In this document: piece after piece, positions 44,510 to 55,989 of the stretch
How positions within the stretch are numbered: the first letter of the stretch is position 1
How the letters are laid out: each line of letters opens with the position of its first letter
Source of the DNA: Tuctoria greenei
Taxonomy: Eukaryota > Streptophyta > Magnoliopsida > Poales > Poaceae
Assembly: GCA_036927565.1 (NCBI GenBank)
Contig: JAYESD010000001.1
Location: forward strand, 140,171,415-140,235,414
Direction of reading: 5' to 3'
Length of the DNA stretch: 64,000 nt
Notes under the pieces: model-generated
Told to the model about the DNA's origin: nothing
Databases searched by the model: none
The model's input: only the letters and a program-made list of their open reading frames with translations
Translations under genes and position numbers: made by a program

Positions 44510-44981
44510 CCTACCACATGTCTCGCGGGGCTGTACCCGCCTCTACTTAGAGGTGGGCTCCGGACCCACCACGTGTCCCGCAGGGCTGGACCCTGCCTCT
44601 CCTCAGAGGTGGCTCCGGACCAGACACATGTCCCGTAGGTACGGACCCCGCCTCTCCCTAGAGGTGGGATATGGACCTCCCACGTGCCCAGCGGGCTCGG
44701 ACCCCACCTCTCCTCATAGGTGGGCTCCTGGACCGCCACATGTACAACGCCTCCCTCTGGGCGGTAGGTCATGAGAGTTAAGAATGGGATGCTCTGTACG
44801 CACACGCATTGAAGACACACGCCTTCCCTAGGTGCATGGGCGTGACACACATCCCTATGAAGGTGTCGCAGTGCTACCCCACACTGCTAGCGGGGTAGGA
44901 TGCGGCAACACAACGGATGGGACATTCTCTGCAATCATCAACATCTATGCCTAGCCACTTGCGACTGGCGCAGGTGGCGAG
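44510..44981. repeat. 56-bp minisatellite, right part, and unassigned flank
   Basis: Units resume right after the solo LTR: 'gaggtgg' cores at about 44551, 44606, 44661 and 44717. From 44760 to 44981 I see no repeat and no gene. The element that owns this array is not identified; a Tat-type LTR is possible. Confidence 0.7.
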
Positions 44982-46631
44982 TGAAATTCGCCTAGAGGGG
45001 GGTGAATAGGCAATAAGACCTGAAATTACTTAATCAAACGAGGTTAAACTCCTGAGGCCGGACTTGTCTAGACAGGGCCGGACTAGTCCGCTCAGCACAG
45101 GGTGAAAACCTAAAAACTTAGTTTCTACAAGTTATTTGCGGAATTTAAGTTCACCAAAAAGATAAGCAATGTGTGGTAACCTAGTACAACATATATTGTG
45201 AAGTTAAAGCACTTAAGTTATAAGATTTCAACAAAGATCAATGTGAAGAGCAATATGAACAATAAGAACCCTAATAACAATGCTAGTGATTATGAAATGT
45301 AGAATGACAAGTGAGATGAGATTTTATCCCATGGTTCAGCTCCACGAAGTATCCTACATCCACGTTGAGAAGTCCACACAAGGATCGGGTCTCACTTGAC
45401 CCTTCTCTCACCAAGCCACCACAATGGCCAACTTGGTTTCCACTATATCAATGGGTAATCACCAAGTTTGATTGGGGCTGCTCACAAGTTGAGGCTCCCA
45501 AAAATCAATACATTGAGGAGCACATGAAGCTCAACTCACACAAGCCACAAAACACAACACAATGTGCAAAGAGATCAAATCGAGAGCCAAAGCGCGATGA
45601 TCTTCCTTCACTTTCCTCCCCAAACCCTAATCTCTTCAAGATTTGGTCTTAGAGAGCTAGTAGAACAAGTGGAAGGCTTTGGAAGGCTCTAGGTCACATG
45701 TGGCGGCGCTAGGGTTCAAGAGTTAACAAATAGGGGCCGGGGGTCCCCTTTTGATAGTGGTCCAGACAACTAACTGTTGCCACCAGGGCAAACCCGGACT
45801 AGTCTGGCCCTATGCCACACTAGTCCGGCCTTCCGGGACCACCGACAATTTCACGTCATCGATCAACAAAACAGATGACGTGCACCAACGTTTGAATTTC
45901 AAACGGCCACAGACAATAAGGACTAGTCCGGTTCACTAGGACTAGTTCGAAGTAGGACAAAGAGCTTTGGTCCGTCCCAAAACGAACAAAACTGGGTAGG
46001 CCCGGATTAGTCTGGCCATAGAGGCCGGACTAGTCCAGCCCTCTAGGGTTTGCTCGGTTTCTCTCACACTAAGTCTCAAACGAACTAGTTCGCACCACCA
46101 CGGACAAGTCCGAACTTTTCCAGAGAGCTTTGGTCCATTCCAAAACGGACAAGTCCGATCTTGAGGGACTTAGCTCCAACTCCACTAAGGGATGAACGAA
46201 CTAGTTCGTACCCATACAGACAAGTCCGATCTCATCGAGAGACCTTTAATCCACCCCAAAGCGGACTTCTCTGACTGGCCAGACTAGTCCGGCCTTGAGG
46301 CCCAGACTAGTCCGGCCTCCTAGTATATTTCCTCATTTTGGCTTCTCACTTAGGTTTTTCTGTCAACCACCACTTTTAGCCCTCTAGAATGATCTCAATG
46401 CACATGATACATCCACCCTCTCATATGACACAGCTCATATAAGCTCAACACCATAGAAACCCTAATTTCTACGCTCGAGTCTTTGACACCCGTTTTATTC
46501 TTTTTCTTTTTTGAGGGATTTCATCTCATTTCAATAACTGCACTTGTGCTTAAGATCAACTCAGCTCTTTAGCCTCTTAATTGTCATCATCAATCATCCA
46601 AAACCCACGGGGATGCCTAGATGCACTTTCA
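44982..46631 (-). repeat. 3' LTR of element A (1650 bp)
   Basis: Plus-strand ends 'TGAAATTCGCCTAGAGG' and '..TGCACTTTCA', next to the polypurine tract. Palindrome array 45790-46330 plus an exact copy at 45079-45090 paired with one 20 bp before it. A clear TATA box is not seen in this copy. Confidence 0.88.
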
Positions 46632-46647
46632 ATCTCCCCCTTTTTGG
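46632..46647 (-). promoter_or_regulatory. polypurine tract of element A
   Basis: Minus strand 'ccaaaaagggggagat' ending at the 3' LTR start. Confidence 0.7.
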
Positions 46648-46974
46648 TGATTGATGACAACACATTAGAACTTCAACAAAAAGGATAATAATTTATTTTC
46701 ATAACATGTATTTGTATGAGTGACTCCCCCTCAATGTATGCATCATGAGTAAGAGAAATTTAGAGAGTTCTCATACATATACATGTTATGGTGGGGTTCC
46801 TAAGTGATGTGCCCATAAATTGTGATGAGGCAACAAATATGCAAGATAAACATGTAACTCAAGCATAACATCACAATTTAGCCAAGGTACATGAATTAAG
46901 TCTTAAAACAATTGAAATGAGAGTTTAAAACATAAGTCCATAGTGGATCAATCTCCCCCCCCCCCCCCATACAA
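46648..46974 (-). other. 3' untranslated part of element A
   Basis: AT-rich, no ORF of interest. A run of 14 C on the plus strand (46955-46968) marks its right side. Confidence 0.5.
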
Positions 46975-48725
46975 CTATTGTCTAAGTAGAATCCCCTTTT
47001 CCAAACTCTCCCCCTCTCTAAGTACCCCATCCATAAATCTCTCCCCCTTTGGCATCAAGACACCAAAAAGGAAAAGAAGGAAGGAAGAGTCCTTAGGTCT
47101 ACACTTCATCATCATCGGCGGCGTCGTTGTCGTCTCCGGCTCCTTGGCGCCCGCTATCGCTCTCCGTGGCTTTCGGGTCACCATTATCATCATCCTTGGA
47201 GCCACCGTAAGGGTATCAACTTCACCGAATTGAGCGACCTCCTCAACGGTGAACTCCAGGAATGGAGTTATCTCCCCATCACTCTCCGCGGCGGGAGACA
47301 TAGGGATGTCAACTTGTCGCACATCGCCTTGAGATACTTCTCTTGGCGATGCTCCATGCGACGTTGCCAAACTTCCGCCTTCCGGCAAGAGGAGAATATG
47401 GCTTTGAAGCATTTGAGAAATCCGCTGCCGCATTGCGATGAAGGAGGAGGTGGTGGCACAAAGTGTGAAGAAGAAGCGGGAGGATCCGCATTCTTCCTAC
47501 GAGATGCAGCCAGCTCCGGAAGGTGGAATTTGAGGATGAAGCCTTCTATGAATGATATCCTTCTTAATGTTGAGCCCGGACACCTTCTTGATCATGTACA
47601 TGATGTACGGAGCATAGCCACAAGATCGGTTTTAAGTATGCGAGATGTTGAAGATGTCATCAAAAATGTAGTCCACCACATTGAAACGGACATCTCCATC
47701 AATTAGCACCATCAAGTGTCTCAAGTTTCTTTGAATAATCCCCGCATCTCCATCCATGGGGGCAATAGTCTTCCGGAGCACTCGGTTGAGGACACTGTAG
47801 AAGGGCTTGATGTTCCTTATATGCCCGGCCTCAAAAGGTACATGACTTGGATACATGTACGCCAAAGTGTCTCGATGAACTGGACTTAGATTGGAGATGT
47901 TGATCTCATTCTCCAGTTGGTCCTCCAAGTCAAGTAACTGAGCAAACTCCCAGTAGGTGGTGGAGTATTGCTCTCCGCGAGTCATCCAGGTGATCCTCCG
48001 ATCCCCATCGGTGTGGAAGTATACAGTGGAGTAGAATTGAGAAATTACCTCCACATTCCAATCGTAATGAAATGCCATGAACTTCTCCAATCCATGGCGT
48101 TATATGGCCTCCATCATAGCATTGAAAGCCACATGATCCTTTTGGGCCATGTAGTCCCAGTCAATCCACTGAGCATCAATCACGGGTGTTTGCTTGGACA
48201 TATAGACTGTCCTGTAGTAGTCACAATGGAAGTCACAACAAAAGCGGGATCCACTATGCTCCTCTCCCTCTGATAGAAATTGACCTTCCTGAGCTTCCTA
48301 GCCTTCTCAGCCCCTTTTCCTTTGAAGATGTTGGCGTCGAAGGCAGCTGCACGGTTAGGGTTCCGTGAAGGTGATGACATCCTCAAAGGACCTATGGGCT
48401 GAGTGGCTCCCTTCTTGGCCTTGTTTGCAGCCTTCTTAGAAACAATGAACCTCTTCTTGGGTGTAGCATCCACCGGTGCCTTGCCCTTGTCCTTGGAGGT
48501 CCTCGCCTCCTGGGATTTTGCCTTCTCCCCCACAGTCACAAGCCTTTTCTTCTTGGGGGCTGCCTCGGCTGCAACTGAGTTGTGAGCCTCCTGTTGTGTC
48601 TTCTTTGCTCTTCTAGCTTTTGACTGAGAGTCGAGCTGGTCCTCCTCGCGCTTTTGGCGGTAGCAAGCTTTCCTTCCCGCTTCGGCCTCAGAGTCGGAGA
48701 GGGGAACGTAATCAGAGTCCGACAT
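46975..48725 (-). pseudogene. extra ORF of element A (plant-transposon-protein type)
   Basis: Start ATG 48723-48725 ('MSDSDYVPLSDSEAEAG'). Basic lysine-rich N-terminus ('KKRFIVSKKAANKAKKG'), then a frameshift near 48250 to the globular part: 'QWIDWDYMAQKDHVAFN', 'WMTRGEQYSTTYWEFA', 'KPFYSVLNRVLRKTIA', 'VVDYIFDDIFNIS', one stop (47632-47634), 'SCGYAPYIMYMIKKV', and a diverged C-terminal tail. Corresponds module by module to the extra ORF of C, including an MS-type start and acidic serine-rich opening. Function unknown; the basic N-terminus could bind nucleic acid (inference). Confidence 0.72.
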
Positions 48726-48825
48726 GGTTGCTGATAAGAGATGCAAAGGAATGTGTATGAGTCCAAGGAAGTAGAGATATGGTGGTAGAATTCGCAAAAT
48801 CGATTTCGGTTAGGGTTTTCACTGT

Positions 48826-49420
48826 GTGACCCGGACTTGTCCGCCCATGGGACGGACTAGTCCGTACAAGGCCAGAATTGTCCGCCCTGTGGCTGGACTT
48901 GTCCGGTTCACACAGCAAGAACCCGAATCTAGAGAAATTTTGCAAAAACTATGGATCCTACCACAAAAATGGAGGTACATGATCACAATGATATGGACAA
49001 CAACATTTATGAAGAAGTTTTTATCAATAGACCTAAAAGAATTGAGTTTCGGAGATTTTGGGGTTAGGTCAAGAATACCTCTTCAAATCTTCGATTCGAC
49101 GAAATGTGGGTGAGGAATCAGCCTCCCATGCTTGGGGAAGAGTTCCCATGCACCCGAGGGCTTCAATCCACGGATTGGAATCGAGATTTGGTGGATGGAA
49201 TTGAAAATCGCTGATTTGGAGCCGGTTTTGTTTGTTTTGGAGAGAGAGAGGGTTTGAGCGAGCATGAAGATGTCGAGGGCTCCCTGGAGAGGTTAAGTCC
49301 CTAAGGGCCGGAATAGTCCGGTTGGAGATCCGGCCTTGTCCGGCCAGCAAACTGAGTCCGGACTAATTTGAACATCCGGACTAGTCCGGTTCAGGGGCGG
49401 ACTAGTCCGGTCATAAGACT
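48826..49420. promoter_or_regulatory. pol-extra ORF gap of A with two palindrome clusters
   Basis: Cluster 1: motif starts 48832, 48853, 48873, 48894, spaced 21, 20 and 21 bp, only about 100 bp upstream of the ORF start. Cluster 2: starts 49309, 49331, 49359, 49377, 49398. Exact CGGACTAGTCCG at 48853, 49377 and 49398. No coding in the gap; 48906-49300 is unassigned. Confidence 0.75.
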
Positions 49421-49655
49421 GAAAACTCCTATATACTGATTTTTCAGTGGAGATTTAATCCTTTTGGACTATATTTACACAAAAGATCTTTGTAAACATG
49501 GTCAGTAAGCAATCAACAATCAAACTATGACCATTATTCACAAAGATTCAATAATTTTCAAAATAATTTATAGAAAATTGAGGAGGATGAGTTTTTCGCA
49601 AGCATGTGTGAATTTTAAATATAAGAATCAGATGTGCAAGACTCAAGCCACATTA
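49421..49655. other. gap between palindromes and RNase H end of A
   Basis: AT-rich, counterpart of 17100-17320 in element C (shared 'gtaagcaatcaacaatca'). No gene seen. Confidence 0.5.
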
Positions 49656-49659
49656 TATT

Positions 49660-49924
49660 TCAAGAATCTAAGATATTGAGCTCACTCCTAAGTTTGCAAA
49701 ATATTTTCTCATCTAGGGGTTTGGTAATAATATCGGCCAATTGTTTTTCGGTTCTCACATGGGAAATTGTAATGTCTCCTTTGATGGAGTGATCTCTCAA
49801 GAAGTGGTGGCGAATATCGATGTGTTTGGTCCTTGAATGTTCAACTGGATTGTGGGCTATTTTGATGGCATTCTCATTGTCACATAGGAGGGGAATATGA
49901 CACAAGTTTATGCCATAGTCCCTA
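49660..49924 (-). pseudogene. RNase H C-terminus of element A
   Basis: Minus strand 'IPLLCDNENAIKIAHNP', 'EHSRTKHIDIRHHFLR', 'ISHVRTEKQLADIITK', 'LRSELNILDS'. The frame is open over its 82 codons, so the piece is well preserved. It is cut at 49924 by the LTR of element B. Confidence 0.85.
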
Positions 49925-51637
49925 TGTAGGATGGAAGAGCACGTGAAAAACTACCATACGGGGGTGAATGGTAGATTTAAAAAAATCTTACGCAGCGGAA
50001 ACAAGTAAATCCCAACCCTTTCATCTAAAAAACGATCTATTGAAAAAATCGTGTGTGAGAATAATCTAAATGTGTTTCACCATGACCAAAGTGATACATA
50101 TCATATAAAATCAAGCCGCAAAGACGAGACAACAAGAATCACTCAAATCCGTCAAGAGAAACTCAAGTTACGATTAAAAGAACGAACAAAGGTCAATCTG
50201 TCTTAACCGAGAAAAATAGTTCTGGAACGCTGCAAAGAAACTCGTGTAGATCAGAAACCACAAATCCAATGACCATGACATTTTGATATATGAGAGATAA
50301 TCAAGTTGTGAAGACAACCCAAAAAGAATCACGTCAATTGGATTTGTAAAACTCGAGCTATGATAAAACCACCGAAGAAAGGTAGTGTTGTGCAGAAAAC
50401 TCGACGAGAAAAACTTGTCTGGAACAAGTCGGACAAATAAGGCACAAAAGTTCCTTTCAACTACGAATTTTATTCAATAGAACACAAGAGGAACATCCCT
50501 AAAGTCATTACCCACGAGCTTTGTCCTCCCCTGCTTATATAACCAACCCTTAGGCCAACCCAATCTCAACTAGGACTCTAATCCTACTCAAATCACGAAT
50601 CAAAACATTCCATAACTGCTTAGGACTCTTCTATACGCAGATAGAAGCAATCTTAAGACTTCCAAACACCTTAGGAACGTATCCCACATTCCTAAAACAA
50701 CTCAAATTCGTTACCCACACGAAATCCTATCATAAACAACTCAAATCTTTCCATATTTTGAGTCAAACACGACTCAGCCGCAGCTTGAGTCCATAACCTA
50801 GTCGGTTGGACCTTTTCTACCAATTCTTTACGTCCACATCTCTTCATCACGTCTCGGACCATGTAGCCACGTCCAAGCACTCTTTTCACATGTGCAAACA
50901 CCTTCCAACGACCTCCATGATACCTTCATATGCATTGTTCTTGATTGAAACATGCTGCGCAACCTTCCGATCAACTCAACCACAATTCCTCCCGAATTTG
51001 GTTGTTGAACCTCATCTTTTCCCTAAGACTAGATCAATGGATCCCATCACCAGCCAAGTCTTTAACTCAAGCAACACCTGCACATGAATAAAAAACCAAT
51101 CCGTAAGAGCCCAAGTCTGCGACTTGACTCAAGTTAGTTCCAAACACAACACCTTACGTGAACATCTCACATAAGCATGTTGCAAAACAAAGCAAAAACG
51201 ATATCATCCATATCAACCAAAACACACCAAAAACTTAGTAAAAGAATACTAAGAAATCTTTCCAACAATGTAAAGCAAGTTTGAAACATTTCACAGTAAA
51301 AGCAGGAACATTGCGATCAAGCTGAACCTTGCCAAAGCTAACCAAAGCTTGAGCTGGAGCTTACGAAAGCTAGTACAACCTAGCGCCGGAGCTTACCAAA
51401 GCTAGTCGGACCTAGCGCTGGAGCTAACCAAAGCTAGTCGGACCTAGCGCCGAAGCTAACCAAAGCTAGTCGGACCTTACGTCGAACCTTGCCGGAGCTA
51501 CCCAAAACAAGTCGTACCTATCGTCGGACCATGCTGGAGCTACCCAAAACAAGCCGGACCTTGATGATAAAGGTGTTTTGGTAGTATTCCAAACTTTTTT
51601 GCCATAGCCAATGTATTCAGCACACATAGGTCTCACA
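49925..51637 (-). repeat. 3' LTR of element B (1713 bp)
   Basis: Plus-strand ends TGTAGGATGG and AGGTCTCACA. TATA at 50534-50541 (minus), short-repeat cluster at 51325-51560. The flank on the A side is CCCTA; the matching duplicate is not visible because the other LTR is cut. Confidence 0.9.
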
Positions 51638-51650
51638 ATCTCCCCCTTGA
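51638..51650 (-). promoter_or_regulatory. polypurine tract of element B
   Basis: Minus strand 'tcaagggggagat' directly before the 3' LTR. Confidence 0.75.
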
Positions 51651-52643
51651 TGGATATATTGGCAACACCACTTAAGATCCGAACATTGGCTTATTCACAT
51701 TAAAAGTTTTGAAAAAAATTTCTCCCCCTTTGTAAAACAGAAATAAAATGAGAAAAAGAAATTCTCCACTTGAGAAGAATCGTGCCAAAACAATTGTGAC
51801 TATCTGATGTGTAATCAATTTCTTCCCCTTGCATACTTATCTTTTTTTTATGAATTCACATATTGTCTCTCCCCCTTTGACAATGTATTCATCAAGGTTA
51901 AAAAGAGAAATTTCAAATGTTATGAGCATATTGTAACATATACATATAAACAAAGCTCATCCAAGTCATACTATCAAGTAACTTACACTATCACATCAGT
52001 GAGATACATAAAGTAGTGTAAGCCATGCTAGAGATCAAATGTAATTTCCAATTTAAGCAAGTCATGATATCACATACTTATCTATTTAAAAACCTGAAAG
52101 CATGACACTAGTTGCTGCATTTTATTATTTTTCAAAGCACAAATTTAGACCATATGATATTTGCAAGAGACTATATGCGCATCTGCCTTATTCTAACCAA
52201 CCAAGCCAAGCCTATGTCATTTGACAATCAGAAGCTCAAGGACATGGTTTTAGTCATACACAACTACTTCCAAGTTCATATCTAAGTGCAATGATAAGCA
52301 ATCTCAAAAGAAGAAGTGTGATGCATGCATATTCTCTTGATCTTTTCTGAATTTATGTTTGTTAATAAAAACTCAACATATGAGTTGATTACTTAATTAA
52401 TTCTTTATGATTAAAAGTACTTGTGAGCATGCAACATGTTCAAAATAGCAAGAAAGTTCGATCATGACCAGATTTAGTGTAAGTAATTATTCCAATTACT
52501 AGTCATGGCAAAAACTACAAAATGTATAACATGAGTAATGTAGTAAGAACTTTCAGCATGTAAAAGGAATCACAAAGTCATATATGTATGAAATACTATG
52601 CTCATATTATTTTAGTTCAGATTCACACATAGACTTCCCAAGT
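51651..52643 (-). other. 3' untranslated region of element B
   Basis: About 1 kb of AT-rich sequence between RNase H end and polypurine tract, without a supported ORF on either strand. Confidence 0.6.
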
Positions 52644-53117
52644 TCAAAAACTATGAGGATGCATAACCCCTATTTCACTACGAATGTAACAAAAACGAGT
52701 GAAATCCAAAGGTTTTGTAAAAATGTCAGCCAATTGTTGTTCGGTATCTAGATGGTGAAGCACAATGTTTTCTTTTTCAACATTATCACAGAGAAAGTGA
52801 TACCTAATTTCAATGTGCTTAGTTCTAGAATGTTGCATGGGGTTTTTAGCAATGCAGATGGCACTAGTGTTATCACAAAACAGTGGAACACTATGTAGAT
52901 CAACCCCATAGTCCTTAAGTGTTTGAACAATCCAAAGAATTTGTGAGGAAGCACTAGCAGCAGCTACATATTCAGATTCAACCGTGGATTGTGCAACTGA
53001 GTTTTGTTTTCTAGAGGACCAAGCAACAAGTGAATTACCATGAAATTGACAAGCACCAGAAGTACTTTTCCTATCAATCCTACAACCCCCAAAATCAGCA
53101 TCCAAAAAAGCTTTCAA
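52644..53117 (-). pseudogene. RNase H of element B
   Basis: 'FLDADFGGCRIDRKSTS' (first aspartate), 'QNSVAQSTVESEYVAA' (glutamate), 'VPLFCDNTSAICIAKNP' (aspartate), 'HSRTKHIEIRYHFL', 'TEQQLADIFTKPLD', ending 'VMHPHSF'. Open for 157 codons with catalytic positions apparently intact; one stop separates it from RT at about 53154. Confidence 0.85.
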
Positions 53118-53153
53118 AGTAACGGTTGAGGAAGAAGGAAGAAAAATGCCAAA

Positions 53154-54050
53154 TTATTGAGTTCCATGTAAGTACCTGAGAATCCTTTTGATGGCTTGAC
53201 GATGCGAAGCACGTGGGGAGGCTTGAAATCGTCCACAAAGACATACGATGAATTGTATGTCCGGCCTTGATGCCGTGAGGTACAAAAGTGATTCGATCAT
53301 GCTTCTATATTCTTTTTGATCCATGGATTCACCATCTTCATCAAGTTCAAGTGTTGTTGATGTTCCCATTGGTGTCCGAAGAGGCTTGCTTTTGTCCATG
53401 TTGAAGCACCTTAGAATGTCTTTTGTATACTTCGTTTGATGCATAAAGGTACCCTCCTTGGTTTGCTTGATTTGCAGCCCCAAAAAGTATGTGAGTTCTC
53501 CCATCATACTCATCTCAAATTCTGAACTCATCATAGCTGCAAACTTGGACACAAGATCATGAGAAGCACAACCGAAGATAATAACATCCACATACACTTG
53601 AACGAATAATTAGTCATTGCCATGCTTAAGCACAAAAAGAGTTTTATTAACCTTGCCCATGGTAAACCCCTTTTCAAGTAAGAATGTTTTTAACCTATCA
53701 TACCATGCTCTCGAGGCTTTTTTGTGACCGTACAAGGCTTTGGACAGTTTGTAAACATGATTAGGAAAATCTGGATTTTCAAAACCCGGTGGTTGTTTGA
53801 CATAAACCTCCTCATCTATGTAGCCATTAAGAAAAGCACTTTTAACATCCATTTGAAATAGCTTAAAAACTTTAGATGCAGCAAAAGCTAAAAAAATTCT
53901 TATGGCTTCTAATCTAGCCACAAGAGCAAAAGTTACATCAAAATCTAGACCTTCAACTTGAGTGAAACCTTGAGCAACCAACCTAGCCTTATTCCTAACC
54001 ACAACCTCATCCTCACTTTTTTTTATTTTTAAACACACATTTAGTTCCAA
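53154..54050 (-). pseudogene. reverse transcriptase of element B, mutated active site
   Basis: 'NKARLVAQGFTQVEGLDF', 'FQMDVKSAFLNGYIDEEV', 'KQPPGFENPDFPNHVYK', 'LSKALYGHKKASRAWYD', then a stop at about 53610, and 'VYVDVIIFGCAS', 'FEMSMMGELTYFLGLQ', 'RPDIQFIVCLCGRFQA'. The YVDD box reads Y-V-D-V, replacing the second catalytic aspartate, so polymerase activity would be lost. Otherwise a typical Ty1/copia RT. Confidence 0.88.
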
Positions 54051-54291
54051 TTAAAGTGTGACCTTGAGGTGGAGGTACAAGTTTCCAAACATTATTTCTT
54101 TCAAAATTTTCTAACTCTTCTTGCATGGAAATAATGCACGATTCATTAGTTAGTGCATGTGATATATATTTGGGTTCAAAAGAAGCAACAAAAGCAGAAT
54201 GAGCATGAGAGTTTGGATCGCAAAACCTGGACCGTGTGACTCGTTTGTGCGAGCTTCCAATAATTTGTTGTGGAGGATGACTTTTGAGAAC

Positions 54292-55306
54292 CTAGAGGAA
54301 AGTGTACGCTTCACAAGCTTCTTCTTCTTCATGTTCATTACAAATCGATGAGCTTGTGACTTGAGGACAATATAGACCAGCAATGGTGGTCGTCAGTGCT
54401 GGTTGTGAATCAAAATCAGAAGCTGGAACAATGTCATTAGCTGCTGAATTTGCGGTCAGCAGCTCCACCTCTTCCTTATATTCAACGAAAATGCTCTCCC
54501 CCTGCGGATATGGATCTGGACCAGCAATGTTTGAGCTAGTACCTTCGATAGCTTCATCAAAAAAGACATCACAAGTCTCCACAATTTTGTTAGTGTCAAG
54601 TAAAAGCACACAGTAGCCTCTAGTATGAGATGGATAACCAATAAACATGCCATCAATGGATCTAGGTTCAAATTTATCAAGATTACCATGTTTCTCAACA
54701 AAACATTTGCAACCAAAGACCCAAAAGTGTGTGACACTAGGCCTATGTCCAAACCGGAGCTCATATGGTGTTTTACCTAGCTTAGCGCGCAAGAAAACAC
54801 GATTTGAGACATAGCAGGCGGTTGCAATCGCATCAGCCCAAAATTTCCTAGGCGTTTGATATTCATCAAGCATAGTCCTAGCCATCTCAACTAAGATTTT
54901 GTTCTTTCTTTCTACAACACCGTTTTGTTGAGGTACATATGGTGAAGAAAATTGATGATCTATGCCATTTTCAGCACAAAAGTGATCAAAAAAATTGATT
55001 TTTAAATTCAGTTCCATTATCACTTCTAATTGCTTTTAAAGATCCTGGGTGATCAATTGATAGTCTAAGAAATAAAGTTCTAAAGTGACTAAAGGTTTCA
55101 TTATTAGATGCCATAAAGTAAACCCAAGAGTATCTAGAATAATCATCAACAATCACAAGAACATACCATTTATCTCTGAAGGATTGAACGCGTGAAGGTC
55201 CTACGCTGTCAAGGTGCAAAAGTTGATCCGATTCAGTTGTCATGATCATTGTGAGAGGAGTATGTGAACCTGCAACCATCTTAGCATGTCTACAAGAAGA
55301 GCACAC
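54292..55306 (-). pseudogene. integrase of element B
   Basis: Right piece: 'CSSCRHAKMVAGSH' (zinc-finger cysteines), 'LHLDSVGPSRVQSF', 'VLVIVDDYSRYSWVYF' (first aspartate), 'IRSDNGTEFKNQFF' (second). A frameshift near 55000 leads to 'SSPYVPQQNGVVERKNK' (glutamate), 'FWADAIATACYVSNRV', 'GKTPYELRFGHRPSV', 'FIGYPSHTRGYCVL'. The acidic link 'EEVELLTANSAAND' follows. From 54290 to 54050 the frame is lost. Confidence 0.87.
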
Positions 55307-55423
55307 AATTTCTTTGTCCCCTTTAAGCTTAGACAGCCCACGTATGCGATCAAGAGCACTAACACGCGTTAGATGATGAAAGCCTACGTGACCAAGTCTA
55401 CGATGCCAAAAATATAAGTCCTT

Positions 55424-55795
55424 TCAATCATTAGCAACTAAACACTTTTGCTTAGAGGAAGACATATCAAAATCAGCTTTAAAAACTCTACCAAACCGAG
55501 ACATGTTAAAAATAAGCTCACTATTTGAATTTACAACTTTGCAGCAATTTTTAGTGAAAATAATTTCTAGATTTTCATCTAGCAGTTGTGAAACAGAAAG
55601 CAAGTTGTATTTCAAATTTTTAACAAGTGCCACATCCTTCAAAGTGTAGTGATTATTTACTCTAACCGAACCCTTAGCAATTATAGAAGTTGAAGAATTA
55701 TTGGCAAAAGTAACATTTTCTACACGTGACACAAAAGAGACGGAGGAGAACCATTCTTTTTTACCGGTCATGTGGCGTGAGCATCCTGAATCCAC
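55424..55795 (-). pseudogene. protease and pre-integrase part of element B
   Basis: 'VDSGCSRHMTGKKEWF' carries the D-S-G active site; then 'VTFANNSSTSIIAKGSV', 'YTLKDVALVKNLKYNLL' and 'SVSQLLDENLEIIFTK'. Open over 123 codons. The link to the integrase zinc finger (55310-55420) is broken by a stop. Confidence 0.82.
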
Positions 55796-55989
55796 AATCT
55801 AAATGTTCTCCTTCCTCAAGCGTGTAACCTACATAGAAGGACAATACATCGATGACTCAATACTGGGGTTAGTCAAAAGGCATTTAAGAATCCGGTACTG
55901 AGTCACACGACGTCCAGCAGGAATAACACGCGAAAGCTGAGTTAAAACATCATGTTTATGAGCCAAAACTTGAGGATTTTTGAACCCAA

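Larger units (their letters stand above)
44982..49924 (-). mobile_element. SIRE-like Ty1/copia element A, 3' half
   Basis: Minus orientation: RNase H end (49905-49660), palindrome gap, extra ORF, polypurine tract, 3' LTR. Upstream pol is cut off by insertion of element B at 49925 inside RNase H and does not reappear in the window. Same family as C by LTR and ORF order, but the extra ORF is diverged from C's. Confidence 0.85.

Noticed and set aside
44448..44774. 108-codon ORF.
   Set aside because: Starts in the solo LTR and runs into minisatellite units; only the repeat keeps it open.
46943..47233. 96-codon plus-strand ORF 'MDQSPPPPPYNYC..'.
   Set aside because: Depends on the poly-C run at 46955-46968 and is antisense to the end of the extra ORF of element A.
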